Part shown: positions 34,015-44,360 of the stretch, piece by piece
Layout: the number at the start of each line of letters is the position of its first letter
Position numbering within the stretch: the first letter of the stretch is position 1
Source: Leptidea sinapis
Lineage: Eukaryota > Arthropoda > Insecta > Lepidoptera > Pieridae
Direction of reading: 5' to 3'
Length of the DNA stretch: 64,000 bases
Assembly (NCBI RefSeq): GCF_905404315.1
Contig: NC_066310.1
Location: 1,116,001 to 1,180,000, forward strand
The notes under the pieces: generated by a model
Databases searched by the model: none
What the model was told of the DNA's origin: nothing
What the model saw: the letters and a program-made list of their open reading frames with translations, nothing else
Made by a program: the position numbers and the translations under genes

Positions 34015-34400
34015 AGACAAACCAGTATACGGGTCACCTGGTGTTAAGTGATCACCGCTACTCATGCAGGGTGCTTTAGCCTTGAAGACAGGATGCCAGA
34101 AAATTAATATTAATAACTTATTTTAGAAGCTGACGTGTACAACTGCGACGCTGCTCAGAATCCTGAGCGGTACTTCATTGTAATGGGCACGGTGTATTAC
34201 TTACTATCTGATCAAAGTGTTCTCGTCACTATACTATTTATAAGGAATAAAAAAATAAGCGTACCACAGACACCAGAGGAATCACAGGCACATGGTCGAC
34301 CTTTTGGGAAGATGTAGGTACGCGTTTTTTTAAGGTATTAACGTTGTTTCGTTCTGGAAACTTCTAGCTAGTGTCTTAGCTCATTCCGTTATTTGGTTAG
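34015..34400 (-). mobile_element. LINE-J 3' tail, reverse, split by repeat A
   Basis: The outer parts are GACAAACCAGTATACGGGTC / ACCTGGTGTTAAGTGATCAC near 34015-34065 and CACCAGAGGAATCACAGGCA, then GGTACGCGTTTTTTTAAGG near 34270-34345. They continue to TTCGTTCTGGAAACTTCTAG and GCTCATTCCGTTATTTGG (the PGRY..LWNEL codons in reverse). The parts that should be adjacent are separated by about 200 bp of repeat A-derived sequence. Confidence 0.6.
34089..34255 (+). repeat. Repeat A, degraded, nested in LINE-J
   Basis: ACAGGATGCC near 34088 and GCTGCTCAGAATCCTGAGCG with GTACTTCATTGTAATGGGCA near 34150-34190 are repeat A blocks. It ends near a T/A-rich AAGGAATAAAAAAAT. Its position inside the LINE-J tail implies it inserted later. 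Confidence 0.5.
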
Positions 34401-34487
34401 GGTAGAAGAAAATAATTCACTACCGAAACGTGGAGATGACCACCACATTGGGCTTCCTGGTTAAACGTGAAGCAGGTGGGTGGTTTA

Positions 34488-34676
34488 CCAGTGAGACGCT
34501 CCTTTGCACCGGATGCCGGCTAGATTATGAGTACCACAGCGGCGCCTTTTTCTGCCGTGAAGCGGTTATGTGTTTCGGTCTGAAGGGCGCCGTAGCTAGT
34601 GAAATTACTGGGCAAACGACTTTATTATTACCCTTACCTTACCTTACCTTACCTTACCCTTATTTACATAAAAAAG
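34488..34676 (+). repeat. Repeat A copy with (CCTTA)n replacing its middle
   Basis: The 5' half is good: ACCAGTGAGACGCTCCTTTG, CACCGGATGCCGGCTAGATT, GGGCGCCGTAGCTAGTGAAA and TTACTGGGCAAACGAC. A pentamer run CCTTACCTTACCTTACCTTA (34633-34658) follows, then CCCTTATTTACATAAAAAAG, which equals the usual repeat A 3' end. The stem-loop third of the element is missing. Confidence 0.75.
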
Positions 34677-35482
34677 AAGAACCGACCTGGAGACAACTAA
34701 AAATGGAAATGAAACGTTTATATTTTAACCAAGCTCCAAGTGTATGTAGTCACCCGTAGGCCGTGTTCGCACATTGGGTTTATTTAACTCCGCTCGTGTC
34801 CGTTCACTTTTATTGCGCTGCATTTAATTTTTCTATGGAAAATGTTTTTTGTTGGAAAACTCGTAAATCTTGTATGCGGGCTGATAGCGCCATATTTCAG
34901 TTACGAAATTTCAGCTTTTGTTTTTTGTTACTTTGTAATGAAAATGGAAAATAGTTTTCTGTTATCATCGTAGTATCAGGCAGTACGCAACGCCAAATAT
35001 TATTCATGTTAATATATACACAGATTTAAAGGAATATATATTTTAAGCTTTATGATCCAAAAGTATTTTTACAGAGAAAGAGCCTGGTATTTAACGAGGT
35101 GTATTGATATGATGGTAGGTAATCTCCGCCGTCAATGGTATATCGTAAGAACATAGGAATTAAAATAGAGTTGACTGGACCGGGAAGCTAAGGTATTAAT
35201 TAATACTAAAGTACATTTTCTAATTAATTTACATTCTCAAGATTGAGACGCAACAGTCAAATTATGTTAATTTCTTTAAATTATGGATCGTAAGATAGGT
35301 TTGCTCTTCTGCAGTACAAAGATGATATATTAATATCAGCTGTATTGCCCCATAATATTACACCCTAGGAAATAATTATATGATAATCATTAAAACACGT
35401 TGTCAGCGACTACCGTACTTTTTATTTTTTCTCGAGCCTAAGGGTTTAGTAACTGAACCTACTTAATCCCTAATAGGTGTCA
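34677..35482. other. No gene seen
   Basis: The short + frame at 34763-34954 has no recognisable domain. The sequence around 34750-34800 is GC-richer but unassigned. Confidence 0.5.
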
Positions 35483-35834
35483 TTGGGTAATAATAAGTAA
35501 TATTTATTCAAACAAAAAAAATCTCATAACTTAATTTACAATACCATTACATTAAATTAAAACTATTATTACTGGGAAGGGTATCAAGAATACTGGCAGC
35601 ATTTCCACGTTCGATAGCTAGGTGGATCCGTTGACTGAAATAGCTTGGGTTGCCAGTAGCCCTATTGAGGCGAGAAGATAGTACTTTGTATATTCTCCGC
35701 GCTTCTGGGCCCCACGGGTCAAGTGCCTCGACACTAAATGGCATAAATATATAAGACTCACTGAAACCGACATAATATTTGCGACGCTTCCTGTCTTCGG
35801 CAGTTGAAGCAGTAGCCCCAGCACCAACTAACAT
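35483..35834 (-). pseudogene. HGLSC-type retroelement extreme C-terminus
   Basis: The - strand frame from 35834 reads LVGAGATASTAEDRKRRKYY, FMPFSVEALDPWGPEARRIY, KVLSSRLNRATGNPSYFSQR and IHLAIERGNAASILDTLPSN, then a stop. In the family this directly follows the RPDG..WDATxVDTLAxSH segment seen at 29088, and the overlap (SVGAG / LVGAG) supports this. The FxPxxxETLGPWG ... GNAASIxGTxP ending is well kept, with D for G in LDTLP. The frame is open, but the copy is 5'-truncated. A GAATAAATA signal follows on the - strand near 35490-35510. Confidence 0.65.
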
Positions 35835-36514
35835 AACTTTAACATGTGAAGGAGCCAGAGTGTTTCATGTGATTAATGGTAATACCAAATGCTTTACAGG
35901 AAGGAAGCAGAGGAAGTAAGTGATCACCTAGCATCCGATCACCATAAAGCAACCGCTAATTAACAAATAGTATGTTTCAAGGCTATTGGTTGCACTTCAA
36001 GATTATTTAATATAATTCACCTAAATCGACGAACAATTCGGTTAACACTCCAATCTACATTCAGCAGCCAACTAACAAGAGAAATATTTTTTGTGTCTGG
36101 ATTTCATGATTCAATTATAAAACAAATCAAAAGACATAACCAAGAAGCTCAATCTTAGCACAAACGCGGTCTGATTTAGTCACAGATTTTAAATTAATGT
36201 CGATTACCTACAATTTAATTCACAGGTTCTACTTATCAATTTCTTAGTTCAAGACGAAGTGAGTATGAGTACCAATTAATTTCAATATGCATCAAACTTC
36301 AGTGTCCAATAGTCCTATAAAGTTAATTCGAACACCTTATGAGTTACAAAACACATACGCACAAGTGAGTTAAGTTTTTCTAGTCTTGTTTTCGTAAGCT
36401 GGATAGTTTGACAGTTGAATTGTATTTTGTCCACAATTTCATGGAATTTAATTTTATTCGGAAACCTACTTCAATTCCATAATTTATCCTTTGTTTATGA
36501 TATAAGTGGAAATA
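35835..36514. other. No gene seen
   Basis: Mixed AT-rich sequence. A faint LINE-J UTR-like text (GTAAGTGATCACC) occurs near 35918. Confidence 0.5.
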
Positions 36515-36890
36515 CCGCTATGTATATGACGGCGCGACACATGACATTTGATGTTTGCTGTCGACGACGTCGGAACAGAATGGCAGCATGACAGATGTCA
36601 GCCGTCAGCTGCCACTCTTGCGGAACGACACACCGGTGGGAGCGGGGCGGCCATCTTGGTCACTTTTGGGATCGAGAACCGCCAACGCACCACGCGCTCG
36701 ACGAATCGCTTATTTCCGACGCCATCTTTAACAGTTTCTTATTTGATTTAATAGAGTATCATTATCTGTACCTAATTAAAGTGCTTTAGAGTTATATTTT
36801 GTTAATCTGTGAAGTTAACAAGAAATAAATCACTGGAGAACTAATTTGTGACTTTGTTCGAGTTTCTTACCCACGTGAAACATGGAAGAT
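36515..36890 (+). promoter_or_regulatory. LTR- or promoter-like GC-rich unit
   Basis: A sharp rise in G+C starts near 36530 with TGACGGCGCGACACATGACA and continues through GACAGATGTCAGCCGTCAGC, GGAGCGGGGCGGCCATCTTG and CGACGCCATCTTTAACAG. It then falls into AATTAAAGTGCTTTAG and an AAGAAATAAATCAC polyadenylation-like signal. The order of GC-rich promoter, then a poly(A) signal within about 350 bp, is what a solo LTR looks like. A GGCCATCTTG YY1-like motif is present. No matching second LTR, primer-binding site or gag/pol is visible, so a host promoter or CpG-rich exon is also possible. The + frames here are not supported as genes. Confidence 0.3.
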
Positions 36891-37274
36891 TCTGATATAG
36901 GCCATCCTGAGTCTATATATATATATATATATAGCTTCAATTAACTGTTATATTTGTCAACAAATCGGAATTAAACAAACACTATATTGTGGAAGCTTGA
37001 AAAAATATTGAAATTGTCATTCAAATCGGCATAAATGTTTCTGAGCAAATTCAATAACACACAGTTAAACGTATAATATAACGTTATATAACGTTTCCTA
37101 TACATGAATAAATAAATAATAACATATAATATGGCAAGAATATATAAACAAAACATTTTTTTTAATAATTAATGTACATACAGTTTCTTATGATTAACGA
37201 TATATCATAGATGGATGTTTCCAGTTCTGTCATGAGATATTTCTTCCAAACAACCATTTGAAAATTGAATCATC
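36891..37274. other. No gene seen; (TA)n at 36915-36932
   Basis: Contains a short (TA)9 microsatellite. Otherwise AT-rich and featureless. Confidence 0.6.
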
Positions 37275-37332
37275 ATTTCAGCAGGAAGACGTCCACTGCT
37301 TGACAAAGGCCTCCACTCTTTGGGGGAGGCCC
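37275..37332 (-). mobile_element. RTE LINE 3' end, reverse
   Basis: CAGCAGGAAGACGTCCACTG and CTTGACAAAGGCCTCCACTC are the reverse of the RTE terminus that encodes EAFVQQWTSSG, as seen on the + strand at 40195 and 57578. Only the last 15-20 codons are present. Confidence 0.65.
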
Positions 37333-38372
37333 TTAAAACCTATAGCGCTATATATTTATAGCGAGCTAATCGAACGCTATCCAATATCAAACGGTCACCA
37401 CCTAACAAATAAGGATCATATTATAATCTCTCAACGTGAAAATAAAACAAAACTTAAAAGCCTAATAACAGCGATGCTTCGATAATTTCGATTTAATTCG
37501 ACAAAAGAATCAAGTCGGTCGAGCCTACGCCTAATTCGTGATATCAATCGCGGCGGTATCGTTCAATCGAATGATTGTGTTTCGATTACTTATTCGATTA
37601 CAATGATCTGATCCCGAGCTTGCTAGTGATGGTTGGAGATAATGATGCTGCTGACTTCTAGTGGCATCTGTCCCATTATCTCTCTTTATACTGCCGCTGT
37701 TAAATTAATTCGTGCTTTCATCTAGACGTTTTGCTATTTTTTAAAGATCATGAAGAATACTATGGTGACGTCACCAAATAGCCCAGCGATAGCCCAGCGA
37801 TGCTCTTGAAACCATCAAAGAAGCAGCAAGAAGGATGTCGAGTTGAGACTAATTTGTAACGAATAGAAATAATATTCTACATCTGTAGAGAATAATCTTA
37901 TTCCTATATTAAGTTGTAAATTAAAGTATACTTTCCTAACTCTTCTGAAATCCTTAAAATGATCTGATTCAAAGAAATTCGATATTGAGGCTTGATGCGT
38001 CCTGACTTACAATCTTGAAAGCATATTTTGAAAAAACGAGATGAACGAAATCGTGGAAACTCATTAATAAATAATACAATATTTAGGATGATGAAGACTT
38101 CCAATGAACGTAACTAAACCAAAAAAAAAATTACTCCGGTACTCGATCAAACTACTAGAAGATACGGTAGTGTATCTTAAATTGTGTAAATTGGGTGTAA
38201 ATGTAATTAATTCTTATTTCGTGTAATTTTTGCATTTATTTACAACTTAATATTTTTATTTGTTTATTCTGAATCAGACAGTCTCTCTAATGTTTTACTA
38301 AATTAATTAACAGATACCAGACCTATAGTTTCCTTAATTAACAATATATCAATCAATAATATAATATATAAT
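37333..38372. other. No gene seen
   Basis: Near 37500-37610 there are several ATCGAAT/ATTCGAT-type dyads. A tandem ATAGCCCAGCG pair lies at 37786-37807. No element or gene is supported. Confidence 0.45.
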
Positions 38373-38856
38373 GCTACGCTCGACCGACGCGACGGTCAGC
38401 GCTGACCGTCGCGTCGGTCGAGCGTAGCGCGTACTCGTACGCAATGATCATGTTGCGTTTGCTCAGCTGACGGCAAACTTGGCTGCGCGTGTACAATTGC
38501 GAAGAAAAATGAATCAATTTTTAACCTATTTATGTGCATACTATTTAGGCAAACGGTTACAAAATGACAGTCGGAGAAGATATCATGTTCATCCTATTTT
38601 TATAGAGCACCTAATTGAAGGAGAAATTTGTAAAATATATTCGAAATTGGCAAAACAATAATTAATCATGACATGACGCGCGTATGGTCTGTCGCTAGGT
38701 CAGCGTAGCACGCACTTATTTATGGCCATAGCGCGTCAGTGGACTCACGTACGTCGGACCGACGATTCTCTTCGGCGTGACGTAGCCTTATGTAAGCAAT
38801 TCATATGTTTTCATAGTTATAACTACACTCGACCGACATCAGCGCTGACCGTCGAC
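38373..38856 (+). mobile_element. PIF/Harbinger-like element with palindromic ends
   Basis: The left end is a 56-bp perfect palindrome (38373-38428), with half-site GCTACGCTCGACCGACGCGA followed by CGGTCAGC. The right end (38823-38856) carries the same motif with 7 bp missing: CTACACTCGACCGACATCAG followed by CGCTGACCGTCGAC. Because the motif is its own inverse, the two ends read as both direct and inverted repeats. A transposase N-terminal fragment lies inside. TAA occurs at both borders, which fits a 3-bp Harbinger target duplication, but the exact borders are uncertain. Confidence 0.55.
38479..38661 (+). pseudogene. Harbinger-like transposase N-terminal fragment
   Basis: The frame reads MNQFLTYLCAYYLGKRLQND, then SRRRYHVHPIFIEHLIEGEI and a stop after KLAKQ. 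The RRRYxVHPI motif followed by a hydrophobic helix is typical of the start of insect Harbinger-type transposases (RRRYWVHPI...G.F..LY.EL). The DDE nuclease region that should follow is absent. At 60 codons it is only a remnant. Confidence 0.55.
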
Positions 38857-38994
38857 TAAAATATTTTTTATGTTCCTTGCGTGGATAATATTTGATAGTG
38901 TTTAAATAGTAAAACACTGGTGTAAAGAGGCGTATATATTAAGTAGTATAGCTATTTACTTACTTACGTAAGAATGTAAAAGAACGAAGTAGTC

Positions 38995-39075
38995 TGCGAG
39001 TGCCGAAGGCTTTGTGATCACCCCCGCCTATATTTTTTTGCAATACCAGAGGATTACACCGTTACAATTCATTGG
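38995..39075 (-). mobile_element. LINE-J 3' tail fragment, reverse, diverged
   Basis: TTTGTGATCACCCCCGCCTA and TGCAATACCAGAGGATTACA correspond to the AAGTGATCACCGCCGCCCA .. CAACACCAGAGGAATCACA part of LINE-J. Confidence 0.5.
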
Positions 39076-39954
39076 TTCTTTACCAGGTCAAAAAAGAACC
39101 TCCAGACGGTCCTACTCTTCGCTGATAATTTATCTCGTGTTCCAGCTCAATATCGTCCAGCCAAGAAAGTTTGGACCCGCCGCAGTTCAACTGAATTATA
39201 TTTTTCCATTCGAACGAAATGTATACACTTCACAATATTTGCTTTGACATCACCTGTATGTACTTATGTACGGCGATCTCATTTCATATACACATATAAA
39301 AATACAAGAGGGAATAGCTGCCCTTACAATGTTAACAGGTAACACGATAGTACTATGAGGAAAAAAGAAGGTACAAAAGCATAAACTCCAACAAAAATTT
39401 GAGCGTCAATACAAAATAAAAGCCAATATAATACCATATTATAAGAAGTATAAGTATTGTATACCTACTTATACTATACGTTTGTATAATTTAAATATAG
39501 AGTAGATAATAACATTAGCGAAACGTCATATGAAATAACATAAATGTTCGTTATTATAACAGTATCATATAAATATTGGTTATTATTATCTTTTTATACC
39601 TGATACATAATGATAAGCATTTGATCACAAACACCATTATTGTACAAGAAACTTTCATAAGAAAAACCTTTATCGTGTGGAGACAGAACAACATATAACA
39701 TGAAATAATGGCGAGCACTAATAAGACGGTAAGAAAAACAATAACAGTGCATATGTTACGTGGAGTAACGCGAGGGCAAAACGTAAGCTGACCGGGTGAC
39801 TCCTTAAGGTATGAGTAAGTATTCAAAATAATAAAGATATATTGACATAGGTATCGTGTACAAGTGACGCTAGTAGCTTTTTGGTAGTAGGTATGGCTAA
39901 AAATGTAATAAAAACGAGATGTTGTTTCACTATTATTTATTAACTTTGAAATTG
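39076..39954. other. No gene seen
   Basis: The frames at 39014-39247 (+) and 39554-39997 (-) have no recognisable domain. The latter is a 147-codon AT-rich translation with no start context or homology that I can see. Confidence 0.45.
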
Positions 39955-40085
39955 AGGAGGATGTGGACGATGACAAGCGATGGTAGGTGATTACCACCGG
40001 CCAAACTCTTGCAATATCAAAAGATCGATAGGAGCTTTACCGACCATTTATAGCACTTTTTTGGAGGTGGGCATCATACATAGGG
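39955..40085 (-). mobile_element. LINE-J 3' tail, reverse, diverged
   Basis: GGTAGGTGATTACCACCGGC, CTCTTGCAATATCAAAAGAT and AGGAGCTTTACCGACCATTT follow the LINE-J 3' order with many substitutions. Confidence 0.5.
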
Positions 40086-40194
40086 GATAGGTCACATACC
40101 TTTTCTTAACGCTTCCCCTTATGATCGTGGTACCTAAACAAACATTAAAATATACACATGACTTGATAACCTCCTCCTCTTTTGATATCAGTGA

Positions 40195-40337
40195 CGGATA
40201 AAAGAAGTCCAGAATTAACGATGATTAAAATACGTTGGATGAGGGCAGCGCATGACCGATATTCGTGGAAATCTCAGGGGGAGGCTTTGTCCAGCAGTGG
40301 ACGTCTTCCGGCTGATGATGATGATGATGACGATGAT
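40195..40337 (+). mobile_element. RTE LINE 3' end with (GAT)n tail
   Basis: From 40224, IRWMRAAHDRYSWKSQ is followed in a shifted frame by EALSSSGRLPA, equivalent to the SWKSLGEAFVQQWTSSG terminus of RTE elements. The 3' tail is GCTGATGATGATGATGATGA. RTE LINEs characteristically end in short tandem repeats and not in poly(A), as here. Confidence 0.75.
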
Positions 40338-41224
40338 ATAAATAGTTGTGCAATTCAAAATTTTTATGTTACAAAGTTTGTTATGATAGGCGAAGAGAAT
40401 TGTTGTTTTGTTCCGTACGTGTTTAACATCATCAGTAGACATGGTGCGTCTACATTGCGGCCATTACGCGTGAGACCTAAGTTGGCACAGTGACCGCAGC
40501 ACACATAACTTGTACCGGAGAACTAGTAGCACCATTAACTCGATGAAAGTTCGCAAATGTTGGGGAGACTCACGCAATTACTGCCTCGACATAAAATTAG
40601 CCGAGCGCGCGGTAACTTTCAGACATTTTGGATTATTTTTATATAAGCCTGGGATCGTTTGCTGATGGATTACTCGCAGGATTGCCATGAACGTCTACGT
40701 GGGTAGATCCAATCTTTTAGTGTACCATTTGTTTTTATTGAAATAGTGTCGAATGCTTCCCATACGCTCTCGCAACAACATGCATTACGCATTTCTGGTC
40801 TTTCTTGAAGGAGTACATCATTTTATGATCATGCTATAATGTTCGTTTTTTTCAATTTTGGATTTCGAATCACTATTATAAACTCAGAATCTATTACCGA
40901 TTCTCGCGCATGATACTCAATGCAACATTTCTTTTCAAAATATACAAAAGTTTAATTTATTTCATGAGTTAATCTGGCTGTATCATTCCCATATTATATC
41001 ATTTATGTTATAGTAAACCCGTAACTATACACCTTTTTTAATTTAGCAACACATACATTATGTACAATTTTTGGGATCGTTTTGTAGAAACATTTATACC
41101 TCGCCCAATGAACTTACTAAATGGAGTTAAGCGATTAGTAGTTATTACATGGTAACAGTCATCCTTGTATTCGATATTGACAATTCTTGGAAAGTGAAGT
41201 GTGTTAATAGACTTAAGTACGTAT
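40338..41224. other. No gene seen
   Basis: Mixed AT-rich sequence without supported features. Confidence 0.55.
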
Positions 41225-41526
41225 TTTTTTTATTTATTACAATAAATGACGAGACGAGTAGGACGTTCAGCTGAAGGTAATTGATACGGTCTGCGCATTA
41301 CAATGTAGTGCCGCTCAGGATTCTCGAAAAATCCAAAATTTCATTCCCTTGAGATGATAATTATGTTGTCTGTTATGTCTCATTTGCCCAGTAAATTCAC
41401 TAGCTACGGCGCCCTTCAGACCGAAACACAGTAAAGCTTACACATTACTTCTTCACGGCAGAAATAGGCTCCGTTGTGGTACCCATAATCTAGCCTGCAT
41501 CCTGTGCAAAGGAGCCTCCCACTGGT
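41225..41526 (-). repeat. Repeat A copy, near full length, reverse
   Basis: The T-run at 41225 marks the 3' end. GACGAGTAGGACGTTCAGCT, GTGCCGCTCAGGATTCTCGA, CTAGCTACGGCGCCCTTCAG, GCTTACACATTACTTCTTCA, GTACCCATAATCTAGCCTGC and GGAGCCTCCCACTGGTAA follow. Part of the GAGCGG..GCGCTCGTCACC arm is lost. Confidence 0.85.
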
Positions 41527-41744
41527 AATATATATTACATCATAAAGAATATGCGAGGAAACATCATAAGTACAAATTAAAACATCTTCAAAAATCCTTT
41601 GTTACTCTTTCATGCAAAAACTACTAAATGAATTTTGATGAAACTTTGCAATAATAAAGCTTATACATCAGAATAACTAATGACTCTATATATCTCAGAA
41701 TAGCTAATGAGCTATAATTATATAGACATAGAGTGAATTACACA

Positions 41745-41955
41745 AATTAAATTTGAAACCAAAATTTATGAATGATGCGGGACTCGAACCCGCGACCTCT
41801 CGAGTTCCGTGCAAGCACTCTTTCCAACTGAGCCAACCGTTCGAGTGACGTATCGTTGATAAAATGTCGTATGCTTTGCTCAACTCTCAAGTTGTGGCTC
41901 CATCTACAGGATCTACTGTACAGTTGATAACCAGCTCAACCCAATATTTGCTTTT
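41745..41955 (-). repeat. Repeat B copy, full length, reverse
   Basis: On the + strand it reads GATGCGGGACTCGAACCCGC (B box in reverse), TTTCCAACTGAGCCAACCGT (A box in reverse), CGAGTGACGTATCGTTGATA, then CAACTCTCAAGTTGTGGCTC, TCTACAGGATCTACTGTACA and GTTGATAACCAGCTCAACCC. This is the most complete copy, including the leader. It looks like a tRNA gene in reverse but has no closed 7-bp acceptor stem or CCA context. Confidence 0.8.
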
Positions 41956-44057
41956 ATAAGAAAATTAAAAAAACAATTATTATCTCATAGAAATGTTCAT
42001 GAAACAAATTGGAATAAAAATAATTAAGGGTCACAAATTGATAAAGAAACCTATCTGCATAATGCTAGTATGAACATATTTACTATCTCGATTTATTAGT
42101 TATGAGGTTATTCTCAAACATAAGATGTATTTATAATATCTGGGCACACTTGAAATATTTATCAAAATAATAAACAAAAGACAAAATGGCACATTAGAAT
42201 AAATAAACAAAACTATATCTCATATAAATAAAACATGTTTATCTGATTTAAATCATCTGAAACAATATTGGCTATTGGAAAATCAATACTTGACAAAATA
42301 AAGACATTCTTTCCTGCGTACAATAATACCCAGCGCTTTCAATTTCCTCATATCATACAGTTTTCCTTAATAAAATGTTCCAATAAGTGGGAAAAAGAAA
42401 CATATTTTAAAGTAACTTCTCAAAGGGAAGCTAACAGGGAACGTTAGTGGGAGCGTTCGCAAAAAACTTACATAATAAGACGCAAGCCTCCCCGTGAGGT
42501 AAGTACGGTCATTCAATTGTACGGTCAGCATAAACATAGCAGCTTTAGATTTTTTTGGAAGTTATTTGATTATTTCAACTAGACTCTTCTTGACAACGAC
42601 TTGATTATACAACATAGATATTGTTACAAATCGAATAGTTCTAATTTTATTTTAAATTTGAGGCGCGTTTAATACGTTACAATCTCGGTTCATTTCCCGC
42701 CATTTATCATATTGTTTCACAATAATGGAATACCTTTATTGCTTTTAACAAACTGCTTATGGAGCCGTCAGTCATTTTCAAAACATTTCAAAAGCTAGGT
42801 GTCAGTTGGGTGTTTGTATAATATGGTTATACGATAGATATAATAACACAAAGATCCGTGTAATGATCAGAGCGTCCGCATGATTTTTAGTTTAAACTTA
42901 ACTTAAAAGACTATTAATGCTATAAAAGCAACAATTTCCTAAAATCCTATAGTTCTTGAGGACATAAAACATTTTACGACTAGAAATGAAAACCATCCGG
43001 AAATGGACAAATAATAGTGGCGACTGACCAAGACCTGTGTCACACGGCGAAAGTTCACTGAGTTGACAGCTAAGCTCCAATAGTGGAGATGCACATGGAG
43101 CGAGAGAGAATGATGGTAAACATACTTTCAAGTCAGCCTCGTTTGCGCCTCTTTTTTAATGACATGAAATTATATCCTTTAAATGTTGATTCATGGCTTA
43201 AAATTTGAATTTATCGAGCAATCCTTAAGTTTCTTATCAACAATAACTTTTAATTAAAAGCTGAATTTTCCCGCATCTCTATTATTTTTTTTTTATTTAA
43301 ATTTCTGTGTGTCATATCTGACTTTTTTTTCTCTAGGGGAACATAATAATATAGTAATAATAATGTTACCCCACTTGCATTACCATCTATCCTTAACTTA
43401 GACTAATAAGTAATTCTACTTTAACTTAAACTTATAGATAAAGCTAAGAATGTGTCCATTTACACATTTCTTAATGTCTCTAGAAGTAACTTTGTTACTG
43501 AGTCTTTTAAAATATAATTTTTTTTATATTGTATTACGCTTATTCACTAGCTCTACACTAACTCAAATGGTTTTGTTCGTTTTTGTCTTCTTACTATATC
43601 AGTGTTGTCAACGAGCTGGATCCCTTCGACATTCACGTGATGGTGAAGTCCATGTTGATGAATGAATATCTGACATGAAAAAAATTTAATTTATTTAATG
43701 CTATATTTTTATTTGCTGTCGCTACCGTGCACCCCGCTGACCGTACGAGGGGTGTCCTAAAATAAGATATCTTCCGGTCGACCTGCGACCGGAGGCTGTA
43801 AATTGTTAAGAAATGATGTCCAGTGCGTGGCTCCCAGAGCTGCCAACGTTGCCAGCTAACATCTCGAGTGGTTTAGGGTACATTACACACAGAAACGAGG
43901 GAGCTGATGTCGGGTGCTATATCCAGCAGGCACACTTTATGTGTGTAAAGTGTTGTTGCACTTAAATGGCTATTTTAGAAAACTATCGACGTCATATCAT
44001 GTATTTATTATTATAATTGGGCATCCAGTTGTTGTTTCAATATACCGTACGTTAATA
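41956..44057. other. No gene seen
   Basis: AT-rich. The frames at 42898-43131 (-) and 43450-43665 (+) have no recognisable domain. A GC-richer patch at 43725-43905 (for example GGTCGACCTGCGACCGGAGG) is unassigned. Confidence 0.5.
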
Positions 44058-44360
44058 CCAGCTTCTTTGCACTGGATGCCGGCTAGATTACGGGTACCAC
44101 AACGACGACTGTTTCTGCCGTGAAGCAAAAATGTGTAAACATTATTGTGTTTCTGTCTGAAGGTCGCTTTGGCTAGTGAAATAACTGGGCAAATGAGACT
44201 TAACATCTTGTCTCAAGGTGACGAACGTAATTGTAGTACTGCTCAGAACTTTTGGGTTTCTCAATAATCCTGAGTGGCACTACATTGTAATGGGCCAGGC
44301 GTTTTAATAACCATCAACTTAACGTCCTGCTCATCTCGCCCCTTATTGTCATAAAAAAAA
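44058..44360 (+). repeat. Repeat A copy, full length
   Basis: CTTTGCACTGGATGCCGGCT through GACTTAACATCTTGTCTCAA, the stem-loop GCTCAGAACTTTTGGGTTTC / ATCCTGAGTGG and the end CTTATTGTCATAAAAAAAA. All blocks are present with scattered substitutions. Confidence 0.85.

Noticed and set aside
34633..34658. Telomere-like repeat array
   Set aside because: The unit is CCTTA (TAAGG), not the insect CCTAA (TTAGG), and it sits inside a repeat A copy.
39554..39997. 147-codon reverse-strand open frame
   Set aside because: It is the longest frame around, but its composition is that of translated AT-rich DNA, without domain or neighbouring signals. One end overlaps a LINE-J tail.
41745..41850. tRNA gene on the - strand
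   Set aside because: A and B boxes are clear, but no complete acceptor and anticodon arms form, and the same sequence with a longer leader occurs at 16132, 52573 and 63735. It is a SINE-like repeat.
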